Source: Eupeodes corollae
Lineage: Eukaryota; Arthropoda; Insecta; Diptera; Syrphidae
Direction of reading: 5' to 3'
NCBI RefSeq assembly: GCF_945859685.1
Contig: NC_079147.1
Location: 213,593,578 to 213,657,577 of the forward strand
DNA length: 64,000 nt
Shown here: positions 46,194 to 56,930 of the stretch, piece by piece
Position numbering within the stretch: position 1 is the first letter of the stretch
Layout of the letters: each line of letters starts with the position of its first letter
Program-made: the position numbers and the translations under genes
Notes under the pieces: generated by a model
The model's database searches: none
Told to the model about the DNA's origin: nothing
The model's input: only the letters and a program-made list of their open reading frames with translations

Positions 46194-46442
46194 ATAAATC
46201 ATGGCCATCAGTGGCAGGCAGCCGCAGCACAGCGTCAAGGCAATGGCAATGGCAACAACGGTGTGCATGCGCATGGCTTAAGCTCATTTGCATTGATGAC
46301 CGTCCCAGCCATCACCGCCGCCGCCGCCAACAACAACAACAACCCTGCTAACATTGCTCCCTATTTCGATATGGGCGATTGGGGATCACACAGTGCATCC
46401 AGGCGTTTAACGCTAGATTACCATCCTCCTCATAAACTGTGA
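46194..46442 (+). CDS. candidate host coding segment rich in A/Q/N (unassigned)
   Basis: A frame open from 46194 to TGA at 46440-46442 reads 'HQWQAAAAQRQGNGNGNNGV', 'HAHGLSSFALMTVPAITAAA', 'ANNNNNPANIAPYFDMGDWG' and 'SHSASRRLTLDYHPPHKL'. Short Q/A, GN and N runs joined to ordinary sequence are typical of dipteran regulatory proteins, and the codons are GC-richer than the flanks. No ATG opens it, so it would need an acceptor; the best (atcag, 46211) has a poor pyrimidine tract. It may be a C-terminal exon, or UTR/triplet-repeat DNA that looks coding. The family is not recognised. Confidence 0.35.
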   Translation: MNHGHQWQAAAAQRQGNGNGNNGVHAHGLSSFALMTVPAITAAAANNNNNPANIAPYFDMGDWGSHSASRRLTLDYHPPHKL

Positions 46443-46769
46443 AAATTTCCGGCCCAAAATGAATAAAATAAAATACACTGCAGCTTGACGCGGAGCGGCC
46501 GGCCTTTTCACCTAAGTAATCGATATCGTGAGAGAAGGTGCATGCGTGAGGCCTGGCTAGGCCTATACCTAACCTACGCGTTTGAAGCCCTGAAGTTGTG
46601 TGGTTCGGTGATGGTTACTCATACTGCTTATGGAAAATGCCCACAGGTGATGTAGTGGCAATGAGAAGAGAACTAGTCGCACACTCCACACCAACTCTAG
46701 CGCATTATGATCACGCGCATCCGTGAAGAAGCGTCCACAATCATTCAAGTCACTTGTGCCTTTTTGCAG

Positions 46770-46909
46770 GCCATGGCTGCTGCCCTCCGTCGTCGTCGGG
46801 CCGTAGCTCGTCGAAGCTTCCTCACAGTCGTCGTCGCCTTCGTCACCGTCATCATCGAACTAAGTGCAGATTCGGTGCAAGACGGATGCGGATGGATAAG
46901 CCAACTAAG
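46770..46909 (+). CDS. candidate host exon, basic Ser/Arg/His-rich (unassigned)
   Basis: A very good acceptor ('cacttgtgcctttttgcag', AG at 46768-46769) precedes two open frames. One reads 'HGCCPPSSSGRSSSKLPHSR' then 'RRLRHRHHRTKCRFGARRMR' and 'MDKPTK' (enters in phase 1). The other reads 'MAAALRRRRAVARRSFLTVV' and a hydrophobic continuation. The donor (AAG|GTGTTT at 46910) is weak. The CGTCGT-type repeats make frames open by composition, so coding is uncertain. Confidence 0.3.
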
Positions 46910-47029
46910 GTGTTTGGTAGGTTGGCCGTTGAGTTGGTTTTCCTGGCTTCTTACTTCACATAAGCACATAACAAATACATTCAGCCACTCCAGAAACAGG
47001 CACAGACTCACAGACCGGGATAGATGATG

Positions 47030-47828
47030 TGTTTCTTATATAGAAAGAGGAAAGACGAGTGGCGGCAGGGAGCGCGAGCGGTGTCATGAAGGCATACATA
47101 AAGCGGACAACCTAGGACCATCCAGATGCGGTGCGGGTTAGACAGCACAGATGTTATGCATTCTTTCCTGTTGAAGATGTTTTAGCAACCTGTTGCACTA
47201 GGCTAGAAGAGAACTCCGTTATTCCGAGTATATGCCATGCGATGTGGTCGCATATTTTATCATAACATTACGGGCACTCTAAAGATAAATTATTTTCTAT
47301 TTTGGATTTCTGGTGCAGCCTATAACGCCTATGGTAATGTAGTGCGATGCGTTGTGGTACATCAGTGCTGCTTCTGGGGATTATTTGCGATGCGAATGTT
47401 TATTTAATGGAACTGGAACAAAACTAAGAACAGCCAACAAAATATCACTGTGGGATGAAAATTAGTTTTGGGTAATAGTTTTGTCAAGTGATTATATAGC
47501 TTGACAGGTTATAGAGTTTTTGGTGTACATGAAAGCGTTCCCACGTTTTCTTTCTTCCAATTTTATGGGAATGGAAAGTTGATTGCCGTGTAAATTTCAT
47601 GCCTATGATATATAAGGAGTAATTTAGTTGTCAATCAACAGAAGAGTGACTGTTGAAAAATCGTCAATGACAAGTCTGCGCTTGCAATGCGTGCGTTGGT
47701 TAGAAATTCGTTAGGGTGCAAGAGTATTGACAGAAGAGACTTAAAATTAAACTATTCATATCCATATCCTAAATAATAAATAGAAAAACTAATATATCTC
47801 AACCATTCTTGTTAACGAGTAGTTTCAG
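47030..47828. other. unassigned unique DNA
   Basis: No element, gene or repeat recognised. Confidence 0.35.
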
Positions 47829-47902
47829 TGATGGAGGGGACCTACATTTGTATGCCAAATCCGAACGGCTAATTTGAGAAAGCACTTTTCATGACAAGAT
47901 GT
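47829..47902 (-). repeat. tRNA-derived SINE, fragment copy 4
   Basis: 'gatggaggggacctacattt', 'gccaaatccgaacggctaat' and 'ttgagaaagcacttttcatg' match 61815-61885. It lies just before the RTE-like fragment, as copy 1 does near 1 kb. Confidence 0.72.
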
Positions 47903-47929
47903 AGTCCAAGGTTCATCCCTGGAGTACCG

Positions 47930-48404
47930 GTTGTGCTTACTTAAGGTGGAGCTACAGTCCGGGACGGACCTTTGCCTTAACCAACATGTGTCTCCAGCCA
48001 GCTCGGTCCCTAGTTGGCCGTATCTAGTTTTGCACGCCAATCTCATTGAGGTTCAAGCTGAGTCGTGATTTTCCTTCGGATTAGATTCGACGATCTTCTG
48101 AAGCGTTTATAATCATTCGCTCCACATGGCCTAAACAGCCTGTACAGTTCGTCGCTGTGTTTTCTCCTTAACTCTCCATCTATGCAGAAGGGGATTTTTT
48201 TCTTGAAGCATCCTAAGACGCTCTCATCTTTCTTTTACAGCTTCGAATCCTAAGCGCCATAAATGAGAACTTAGATGCTCGAGAGATGACTTTACTACTG
48301 AATTGCGTTTTACGCTTTTGTGGTTGTCTGAATTTATAGCGGTGCCTAGGTAGACAAAGTTTCAAAGCTCTAGATGTCCATGGTGACGTTAGATCTTTCA
48401 AGGC
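47930..48404 (-). mobile_element. RTE-like LINE, 3' fragment
   Basis: It follows 8480-9120 base by base with many changes ('cagtccgggacggac', 'catgtgtctccagcca', 'cctaagacgctctcatcttt', 'tagcggtgcctaggtagaca', 'atgtccatggtgacgtt'). This is the RT C-terminal and 3' region on the minus strand, with no intact frame. Confidence 0.72.
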
Positions 48405-49620
48405 AATATGTAAGCTAAAGAAGGCAGCATTCTTCGAAGCTGAATACAAGAAATTAGTGTCTTGTTAAAGCGGAAAAGAGTTTTTGGCAGCAACGGAAAA
48501 AAGTTTTCAGTAAATTTTAGTATAGGTTCTGATCAGCTCGCAGATCACTTTCAGAGTTTGTTGAATCTGACAGAAAGAAAACAAAAAGGAAACTTCAATA
48601 TGGTACTCCAGGTTTTGAAAATGAAGTGACTTCATCTGTAATAAACTTACAAATGGGAAAGCATGCTGACCGAATGGCATATCAGCAGAAATTTTATAAG
48701 TATGGCACAGCAGAGCTAATCAACCGACTGACAACTATATTTAACACTGTCATGGAAACAGGAATGATACCACTAGAATTCAAGAAAGGGAGCTTGGCCG
48801 AGGTATCAAATTATAGAGGAATATCCTTCCTAAATGCTTCATATCAAATATTCATGCTGGATTGGCAAAAACGTTTCAATAAATGGATAGAAGACAAAAA
48901 GCTCTTAAAGGAGTTTCAACAGACTTTGGGACAGGTTATTCAACGGTTGACCACATTTTTACCCTTAAAAGTATCGCAGAAACATTCCTGAATAAGGACA
49001 AGAAGCTATATACGTTATTCGTTGACTTTAAATCTGCATTTGATATGATCGATAGACATGCGCTTATCTACAAGCTGTATAGTAACGGAATTTCATAGAA
49101 GTTCGGAAGAGTTATTCACAACCTATATCCAAAAACAACAGCTAAGGTATGGAATGGAGACGAGTTTTCTAAAGGGTTTAAATCACAATCGGGAGTCAGA
49201 AAGGGCTGTACGTTGAGTCCGAGTCTGTTCGCTTTGTTTATTGAAGATCTTACGGACCTCTAACCACGTTGCATAGATTTCGCCGGACAAACAATAAAAG
49301 CATTGCTGTTTGCGGAAAACATTGTGTTTTTAACAGCATTACCTAAATCATTACAGTTTATGATAAACCGTCTGTAACAATAATGTCAGCTTTGCAGTTT
49401 GATGGTGAATCTTAATAAGTCCAAAATTGTCGCAATTCAGCGAAAGAAAAATGGTTCTATAATGGAGAGGTCATTGAAGTAGTCACGGAATCCAAATACC
49501 TTTAGTTCACTTAACAAAAAATTTGAGCATGGAAATCCATCTAATTGAGAAACTAGTTGAGGCTAATTGTGCAATTAGTGCAACTTGGAAAAGTTGTTTT
49601 TCTAACAAAAGTATAGAACA
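48405..49620 (+). mobile_element. LINE family X, RT (copy 2)
   Basis: The plus strand includes a pre-RT region (48405-48620). RT at 48626-48991 carries 'SNYRGISFLNASYQIF' and 'IEDKKLLKEFQQ'. A frame-shifted continuation at 48883-49098 has 'STVDHIFTLKSIAETFLNKD' and 'LFVDFKSAFDMIDRHALIYK' (motif A). Then come 'SGVRKGCTLSPSLFALFIED' (49194-49250) and a motif C reading 'LLFAENIV' instead of FADDIV (about 49310). The thumb ends near 49600 with 'NLNKSKIVAIQRKKNG'. Loss of both motif-C aspartates and several stops show it is dead. It pairs with 4228-5735. Confidence 0.8.
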
Positions 49621-50935
49621 CGCTCCGATTGTACAGGAGTCGCCTATCCACCGTTCGTCGTCAGACGTGGTAGATTAACGTAACTGCCAATCTATCCTGT
49701 AACAGACCGCGTCTATCTTAAAAATAGAATGCCTCTGATGGAATGAAGCCGCTCAAGCGTGCACTCTCAAAATACGGAGAGAACGCCCCGAAAATTAAAT
49801 AGCTTCTCTTGCAATGTGACCTCGAACGAGTTTTAGCACGAAATTGTCAATTCTGTTGATTCGAGTCTCGTTGTATAGGACCTCGTTGGAATAGTAATGC
49901 ACATACGAGGATTCAGCTGTTCGATATAAGCCAGTACAGCGTCGTAAACACTGCCGCCCGAACACCCGAAATTTCTCCATCTGGGAAGGGGCAACGTTGA
50001 ACCACACAGGACAACCATAAACGATCATCGGCCGTAAGAGGGCCATGTAGCAAATTACTTTCACTCTGTGGTCAAGCCGACTGCTAAAACACAGCGGTTT
50101 CGTCAGAGAAAAGGCTCCTCTGCCCCTGGTCAAAGCAGCATTTATATGTCTGTCAAAATATAAATACTGATCTAACCAGATACCGAGGTACTTCACTACA
50201 CTTTTGCTCGCTTATCGCTGCCCGTGAAGATCAACGATGGCCATCTTGCTCCAATTCTTTGTACGTATCAAATGCAGAAGAATGCACCGCTCCCTGTTGA
50301 AGACCATTTTTAATTAAGAATGTTGTGGCAGAAGTTACAACAATGGCTTGCTTATTCCAAGCCTGCTTAGTTTTTGGTAAAGACCCTGTAACCATACGGT
50401 GTCAAAGGCTTTTTCCAGATCAACCAGAACAGCACCTGTGCATTGTTGTTTGATTTATTCCATTGGATATCAAAAACGAGTCTAGACGCAGCATGAACTG
50501 TGTCATGACCCGCCTTGAACCCGAAGTGTTTATCCGGAATTAGAAGAAGACTTTTCGACCGAAGATTTGACAAGTTGGAGTTGTCCTTTCTCTTTTTCGG
50601 GAGAGGATGAACCACAGCGGTCTTCCAATGCATTGGATAATATGCATTATTCAGTGCATTATTGAAGAGCGTGGTGTAAATGTCAATTGCCTCCATCGGT
50701 AAATGTCTTAGTACAACGTTGGATATACTATCGATACCTGCTGACTTTTTGTTTTTATTGAATTGAAGATGAGCTGAAGCCAACCTTCGTCACTAACAAG
50801 GGACTTGGTCCCGTTTTCTCGGCGACTATGGCATTTGCCAAGGAACCGCATGAGACCAATTATTTGCTCATTGTGCTAAATAAGAAAGGGAGGATGTTTT
50901 ACACTCTGTTGGAAGGTGTCCAGTTCTTAAAGAAA
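49620..50935 (-). mobile_element. LINE family D, copy 2 (RT)
   Basis: Minus strand: 'KNKKSAGIDSISNVVLRHLP' (50700-50760), 'MHWKTAVVHPLPKKRKDNSN' (about 50580-50640), 'HFGFKAGHDTVHAASRLVFD' (50465-50530) and 'QVLFWLIWKKPLTPYG' (motif A area, altered). A gap then removes the QG/YADD region. The 3' RT part follows at 49795-50196: 'KYLGIWLDQYLYFDRHINAA', 'SRLDHRVKVICYMALLRPMI' and 'NRIDNFVLKLVRGHIA'. The same blocks form the copy at 1.4-2.5 kb. The NYRP block reads 'SNLRSKSLLL', so the fingers are damaged too. Confidence 0.8.
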
Positions 50936-51570
50936 TAAGATTAATATATTGAGTTTTTTTTTTTTTTTGTCAACTAGGTAGACGGCAGGAAAGGCCTGCT
51001 TTTTGTTTTTGTTTGTAAACTTTATACACAAAATTTGAATCAACGTTATCAAAATAAAAACAAATCTAATCTAATTTAATCTGTTGCCGTTTTGTCTAAG
51101 ATGTCGTACTCAAGCTTTTTACCCACACTATTCAAACGCATAAGACACCTCGCTATATAAAATATCCTGTCATAAGTCATTGAATTGAAAGCAGGCGATT
51201 TTAACGCATATATGTATTTACATACATCGGATTCGATGATTGAAAAAAAGTTTGTAACGGTTCTTTAATGCACTTGAAATATTTAACAATCTGTACTTCT
51301 TTTTCCGTTATGCTGTTCTTGCCACTTTATACTGCGTAGGTCACACTAAGGATGTAACAGGACACACTGTTTGTTTTTTACGCCCCCACTTTCTATTAAA
51401 ATATTCCCCATTTGTAATAAAGCCTCTTCAAGTAATTCAAAGCACAGTGAGCGAAAAGTATCTCCAAAACAACTCACTTATCAGTAACAATGTGCCACCA
51501 CGCTGCCAATAAGATATTTACAATCTAATCCTCCTTCACCGGAAAGCGTAAAGCGGACTAACAAACTAAG
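50936..51570. other. AT-rich DNA, nothing recognised
   Basis: Poly-T at 50955-50969; no gene or repeat family recognised. Confidence 0.35.
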
Positions 51571-51576
51571 GGCGGT

Positions 51577-53460
51577 ATGTTATTCCATTACATCACACCA
51601 ATCTCAACCATCACGAGATTATGTCAAAATCGTTACCATGCCACAACTAACAGACTTCTATTAGAAGATTATGTAAGCTCTCTTCGTTGCATCAGGAAAA
51701 CAATTCAAATAGATCTCCCAATGTCTTATCAACCCCCGCCTCCAGGCCGTGGCGGCCTCTGTCGCCATCTTGGGATAAGAGGGGATAAGCATCAGGGAGT
51801 GTCTGTAGAATATAAAGAACAGACGGATATGGGGCTAAGTCGTGGCAGCTAATGTCTCTCCCATTTCAAGATCTCAGCTTTATGCTCTGTACAGAGTACC
51901 TATATCTTCGAGTGTTTACGACGACCGACGACGGAATTGAACCAGCTATCTAAACACTTGAACTTGTTCAACAACGTTGTTGTTCTTTTAGCTACAGGTT
52001 GCGACAACTTCTTTTTCGTCGCAATCTCCACCTCAAGCCTCTTGGGTTCACTGATGATGCTGTGTGATTCGCCTCTAACGTCGCGTCATCGCTCAATGTG
52101 GTTTGCTCCAATCTAGCGCCTTATATTTCTAGGTGAAGAGCATCATCATCATCATCATCATCATCATCAGCAGCAACAGCAACAGCAGCTGTACAGCTGG
52201 AGCAGCTGCCTCTAGGCCACTTATGTGCAATTTGGAACAATAAAACAGTGCGAACTGTTAGAATTACCACATGAAGACGATGACGAACAAGCGGTGGTGG
52301 CAGTGCAGCGGCGGCGGGTAAAAAGCTTTGGAGTGGATGGCTGGTATACATCTGGCGTGCAGTGCCAACGCATTGGAACAATCATTTAGAAGCAAATCCG
52401 CCCAAATAGCAAAACTGCTTCTAAAACGCACACGCATGCTGTTCGCTCGATGCAACAACTAGGAAATCCAGAATAACCGGCGGCGGCTTTGCTTCGGCCG
52501 CAGCGATGAAGACGACTTCCAGAGAGCAGAGAGACTAGTTTCAAAGTGCCAGCCAACATGAACGTCATAACCCGGTAGGTTGTTATCCTCAAGATTACGA
52601 CAACGACGAAGTCGAAGACGATGATGATGATGATTTCCGGTTTTTGTATTTTTCGTATTTTTTTGGCAAAGCTGCGGTGGTCTTGGTCTTTGGATTCATC
52701 TTCGGCTTTAGCTTTGGCTTTAGCTTCGACTAGGTCTTGGTCATGCAAGTGCAACTTGATGCAACATAGATGCGTTATGCATGCAAAGAAGCGTAAGATC
52801 TAGCTTCTTATAACCAGCCTCGAGCCTAGGCTGCCACCGACCGCTGCCGCTACTGATGATGATGAGTTGGTTGTGCAATGGAATTCTATATTCGCGCAGG
52901 CAAAATGCGTAATTGAAACTCATCCATGGTTCCTTCTCTCGCCATCGTCGCCATCTCCTTAGGTTGCTGCTTCTTGCGCTGCATGCGGTGTTCGGTGATC
53001 GGTGATGGTGATGGTTTTGGCTTGCATCCCGTTTGCCGCAGTTGCAGTCCACAACATTATAGTTACGTATATGGGAGCACTCTTTTCATATTGCATAAGC
53101 ACGGTTCCAACGTGATTATATCATAATGGAGTTGGACAAAAAAAATCGGCAAGAACGAATACCTATAACGAAAAGAAGTCTTCTTCCCCGTTGAATGTTG
53201 AATGTTGAACGTTCAACGTTGAAGTTGTCTTCTTCTTGGTCGTCGTCGTCTTCGTCGGCACTTGGCAGCAGCGGTGGTGGCGGTGGTGCGGCGTTGTTTT
53301 TCTCCCATCATCATCAGCATCATCATCGGTCCCGGGTCCCGAGATTCAGTTACTTTTCATATGGAACGATGTTTTGTTTGGAGCGTGTGGTGTAGCTTTC
53401 AGCTTCAGCGTTTGGCAGCAGTAAAATATAAAAAAAAACAATCCAGCGGTTAAGCAATAG
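51577..53460. other. GC-rich, triplet-rich island, possible UTR/regulatory/exonic DNA
   Basis: It contains (cat)n at 52140-52168, 'agcagcaacagcaacagcag' just after it, GAT/GAC runs near 52610-52635, Ser/Gly-coding GGTGGCGGTGG at 53265-53290, and a small palindrome-like run 'ttgaatgttgaacgttcaac' at 53195-53220. Several frames are open on both strands because of these triplets. The plus frame 51721-51852 ('MSYQPPPPGRGGLCRHLGIR') is the least repeat-driven one. I cannot support any as a gene. Confidence 0.4.
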
Positions 53461-54600
53461 AAATGTGGCAAAAAGATCGGGTTGAGATTTAAATGCGGTT
53501 TTGGGCAAAACAGGAAGAGAATTATATAAACCTTCTTCTTCTACTATATACCTACTTGAAGTATCGAAGGATGAATTAGCTGGTTCAGAGAGGGGCGTGA
53601 GTGTGTATTTGTGGGTTTAAGAATTTGTTTGTTTTTTATTTTTCGACTCCTAACCAGATACGGTATATCTACGATATTCCAAAGGCTCTGTGGACGAGTT
53701 TGTATAGACATTTGGTTTTGGTATAGAAATAAAGGCAGGAAGGTTGACTGTTTTGTGGTGCATCAGCACCATGTGTGTTTGTAAGTTAAAAATTCTTGAA
53801 TCTTGGGTGTTAAGTAGGTCAGTTTGGCTTCTTGAGATGATGAAGATTTTATTTTGTTTAAAATACAAGTTGAGTTGAGTATATGTAATATTGTAGTAGG
53901 ATTGTAGGTACCTACCTTTAACCAAACAGAGATTCAAGATGCAGAATCGTGCTTCAGGTTTTTGTGTTTTTTTGATTTGGTTTGGTTTGGGTGGAGGAAT
54001 GTGTTGCAAAGAGGAACTTTTTGAATTATGTGACATGCCTATTTTGTTTGTGTACATACTCATACATAATGTTCCTAAACTGGAGTCGTGAAAATATGTA
54101 TATAGAATTGGATTCATTGAACCGTTTTATTCAGGATGTTATTTAATTCCAACGAAACTTTTAAGGAAATGATTGGCGAATGTTTTTGGAGACATCAACA
54201 GTAGGGAGTATTTATGTGACGTTAACTGACTAGAATTGGCCTTACATTGTTGCGTTCTTGAACAGCGAACATTTTGACACTAAATATTGAATTTGATTTC
54301 CAAACTGAAAGTACATGTCTCAGAAGTGATACTTGGCTCAATAAATGACAACAACTCACCGAAAATCATTATTTTTGATGTGGATTCGAACTAACTTGTT
54401 GATCCCTTTCTCATACCCTACTGCAAAAGGAGAGCCACCTTATGTTTTATACCCTATTACTTAAATTTGAAAATCTAATACCCCTAAAACTCAAATCCCA
54501 ACATAGCAAAAATCTATCTGCTCATTGTGTAGATGTAAAAATGTTCGGAATAACAGTTCTTAAAGTTTTTAGGTTCTTAGATATAATAGGAGTTCAAGCT
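53461..54600. other. AT-rich unique DNA
   Basis: A 155-codon minus-strand frame (53650-54117) has no recognised domain, no start context of note and ordinary noncoding composition. I regard it as chance. Confidence 0.3.
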
Positions 54601-54612
54601 TTTCATCACTGA

Positions 54613-55320
54613 ATGTCACAAGATGACAATTCCAAAAGTGACAGCTGCCCGATATACAAAGAGTTGGGACAAAATCGTGAAAACACAAAATCCCGAAAAT
54701 CCGAAATCCTGATGAGTCAAAATGGCAAAAATCCTAAATTCAGAATTCCTAAATTCTTCTCTAGTCAAAATAAAATTTCTTTTAGCCTTGTCGTGCTTGG
54801 CCTTGTTCTCCACGAATGTCATAACTTTGTCCATTTGGGGCAACCCCCTCCTTATCAGGGTGTTCAAGTTGGTTGTTCCTTTGCCCAATACTCACCTATT
54901 CATCCATTCTTCTTCACCCCCATTGAAGATGGTGCGATAGGCTCCAAGCTTGGTTCGGTCAAAGGTTCAGATAAGTGGTTTGTGCTCCTTTTGTCATTTT
55001 GTGAGCTATAGCCATCTCTTCTTAGCCGGTGACCTCTCTTCTTAGCCGGTGCCATGTTATTGCGATCAAGAGACCAAGTCAATGCCCGCAGCTATGACTT
55101 CTACCGACAGGTTGACAAATATCCTCGCAGCCATCCATATGGTTTTTTGTTGTTTTGCACGGTCATTGGTTCAAAGTTGCTTGTGTCCTACGCCACTCAG
55201 CAGAGTGCCACCGATTTGAGCAATGCCCCCTCAACCTGGCAAGGTGGAAACCCCTCGCAAAGGGGTATTAAGAATTTTTTCAATAGGTTTTTAAATTCTA
55301 TCAATTTTAACTTCCCATAG
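54613..55320. other. unassigned island open on both strands
   Basis: Plus-strand frames at 54613-55011 ('MSQDDNSKSDSCPIYKELGQ'; later 'HPFFFTPIEDGAIGSKLGSV') and 55054-55320 ('MLLRSRDQVNARSYDFYRQV'; later 'SQRGIKNFFNRFLNSINFNF') lie end to end. The minus strand is also open with 'MAPAKKRGHRLRRDGYSSQN'. A near-perfect direct repeat 'cctctcttcttagccggtg' occurs twice at about 55012-55050. No family is recognised; it is most likely the internal part of an unknown repeat that is flanked by the AT-rich array. Confidence 0.3.
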
Positions 55321-55892
55321 GAAGTTTTTGTAATTTTATATTATAATTGTAACGTGAAACCAATTTTTGGTAAAAAAAAATCCGATTAACGTTTTTTTTA
55401 TAAATCAAAAAACTGAAAAAATGTCACCTCGAAAATTTAACGAATAAAAAATGATTTCATCTCCAAAGTAATTTCGTGCAACAAAAAATAACGTTTTTAA
55501 AATCTTGTAAAATTTTGAGAAAAATCGAATTGACAGTTTTTTATAAAAAATTAAAACCTAAAAAAAAACATTTCCAAAAGTTGGTAAAAATTTAATTTCC
55601 ACTTAAACATCTTAATCATCTTTTCTACAATACCTAGTGCTTTAAAGACAGAAGCAGGCACGTGGACTATCACAGATGAAGAATCTCTTAATCTGTTATT
55701 AGACACCCAATTTCCAGGTAGTTCTAACATACTCAACGACTTAACATCAGAGTCTCAAGCGATTTAGTTGATCTAATAACGCGGGAAAAACTGCAATGGG
55801 CCATAGACAGCTTTGATCCATATAAATCTCCAGGACCATATGGAATCATTCCGGCCGAACTACAAAAATGCTCAGACATTATTATTCCACCA

Positions 55893-56930
55893 TTGGAAAT
55901 CATTCTGACAAGCTGTGTAAGGTTTAGATATATTCCCAAAGCCTGGAGAATGGCAAAAGTAGTCTTCATTCCCAAAGCAGGGAAACCCTCACACATTAAC
56001 CCTAAAGATCTACGACCAATCAGCCTATCATCCTTCCTTCTTAAAACCTTGGAAAGATTGATTGAAATTTATATCAGACATAATTTAAAACCATGTCTCA
56101 TTTCCACAGCTCAACATGCTTACTCTAAGGGAAAATCAGTAGAATCAGCACTTCACTCACTGGTACGTACTATTGAACATTCCCTCGAATACAAAGAATA
56201 TAACCTGGTAGCGTTCCTAGATATTGAAGGAGCTTTCAACAACGTCAGTTACCAGGCGATCACAAAAGCAATGGATAAGCTAAAATTAGAGAAGTCACTC
56301 ATAGATCTTCTAAGTCTCATGCTCAAAAGCAGGACAATAATTTCTAACATGAGAAGTTTTACTACCACCAGATCGGTGAATCGAGGCACTCCCCAAGGTG
56401 GAGTCCTTTCGCCTCTTTTATGGAACATGGTAGTAAACGACTTACTTACAACATTGGAAACAGAAGGTTTCAAGGTGATTGCCTACGCTGACGACGTTGC
56501 GATATCCGTATCTGGGAAGCACCCCCAAGTTCTCTCGGAACTCCTACAAAATGACCTAAACAGGCTAACTAAATGGGCTAATCAATGTGGATTGGACGTC
56601 AACCCACACAAAACAGAATTAATACTCTTCTCGAGAAGATATAAAATTCCTCAGATTAGCCCACCCAAGATTAAAGGAATACCATTAAGCTTTTCCGACC
56701 AAGCTAAATATTTGGGCCTCATTTTAGACAAAAAACTAAATTGGAAGGCAAATATTGATGAAAGAGTCAAAAAGGCTACTGTAGCGCTTTTTACTTGTAA
56801 AAAGGCCATAGGATCAAAATGGGGCTTCTCCCCAAAAATAACCCACTGGCTATACACTTCGGTAATCAGGCCGATACTCATTTATGGAGCCGTCGCGTCG
56901 TATGGTGGACCGCACTGGATAAGATGGTAA
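55893..56930 (+). pseudogene. LOA reverse transcriptase domain
   Basis: A 345-residue open frame, with coding continuing in frame upstream to about 55760 ('DLVDLITREKLQWAIDSFDP', 'YKSPGPYGIIPAELQKC'). The motifs are complete: 'MAKVVFIPKAGKPSHINPKD', 'LRPISLSSFLLKTLERLIE', 'QHAYSKGKSVESALHSLVRT', motif A 'LVAFLDIEGAFNNVSYQAIT', 'NRGTPQGGVLSPLLWNMVVN', motif C 'IAYADDVAISVSG', 'GLDVNPHKTELILFSRR', 'KYLGLILDKKLNWKANIDE'. The catalytic aspartates are intact. The frame is lost at about 56895, where five bases ('gcgtc'-like, repeating the neighbouring bases) interrupt the thumb, and the protein would end shortly afterwards. Confidence 0.9.

Noticed and set aside
52121..52458. Poly-Asp / Leu-Pro rich frames on the minus strand
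   Set aside because: They are produced by the (cat)n and CAG/CAA triplet runs; frames are open on several strands at once.
53650..54117. 155-codon frame on the minus strand
   Set aside because: Among the longest frames outside the retroelements, but it has no domain, no start or splice context, and noncoding-like composition.
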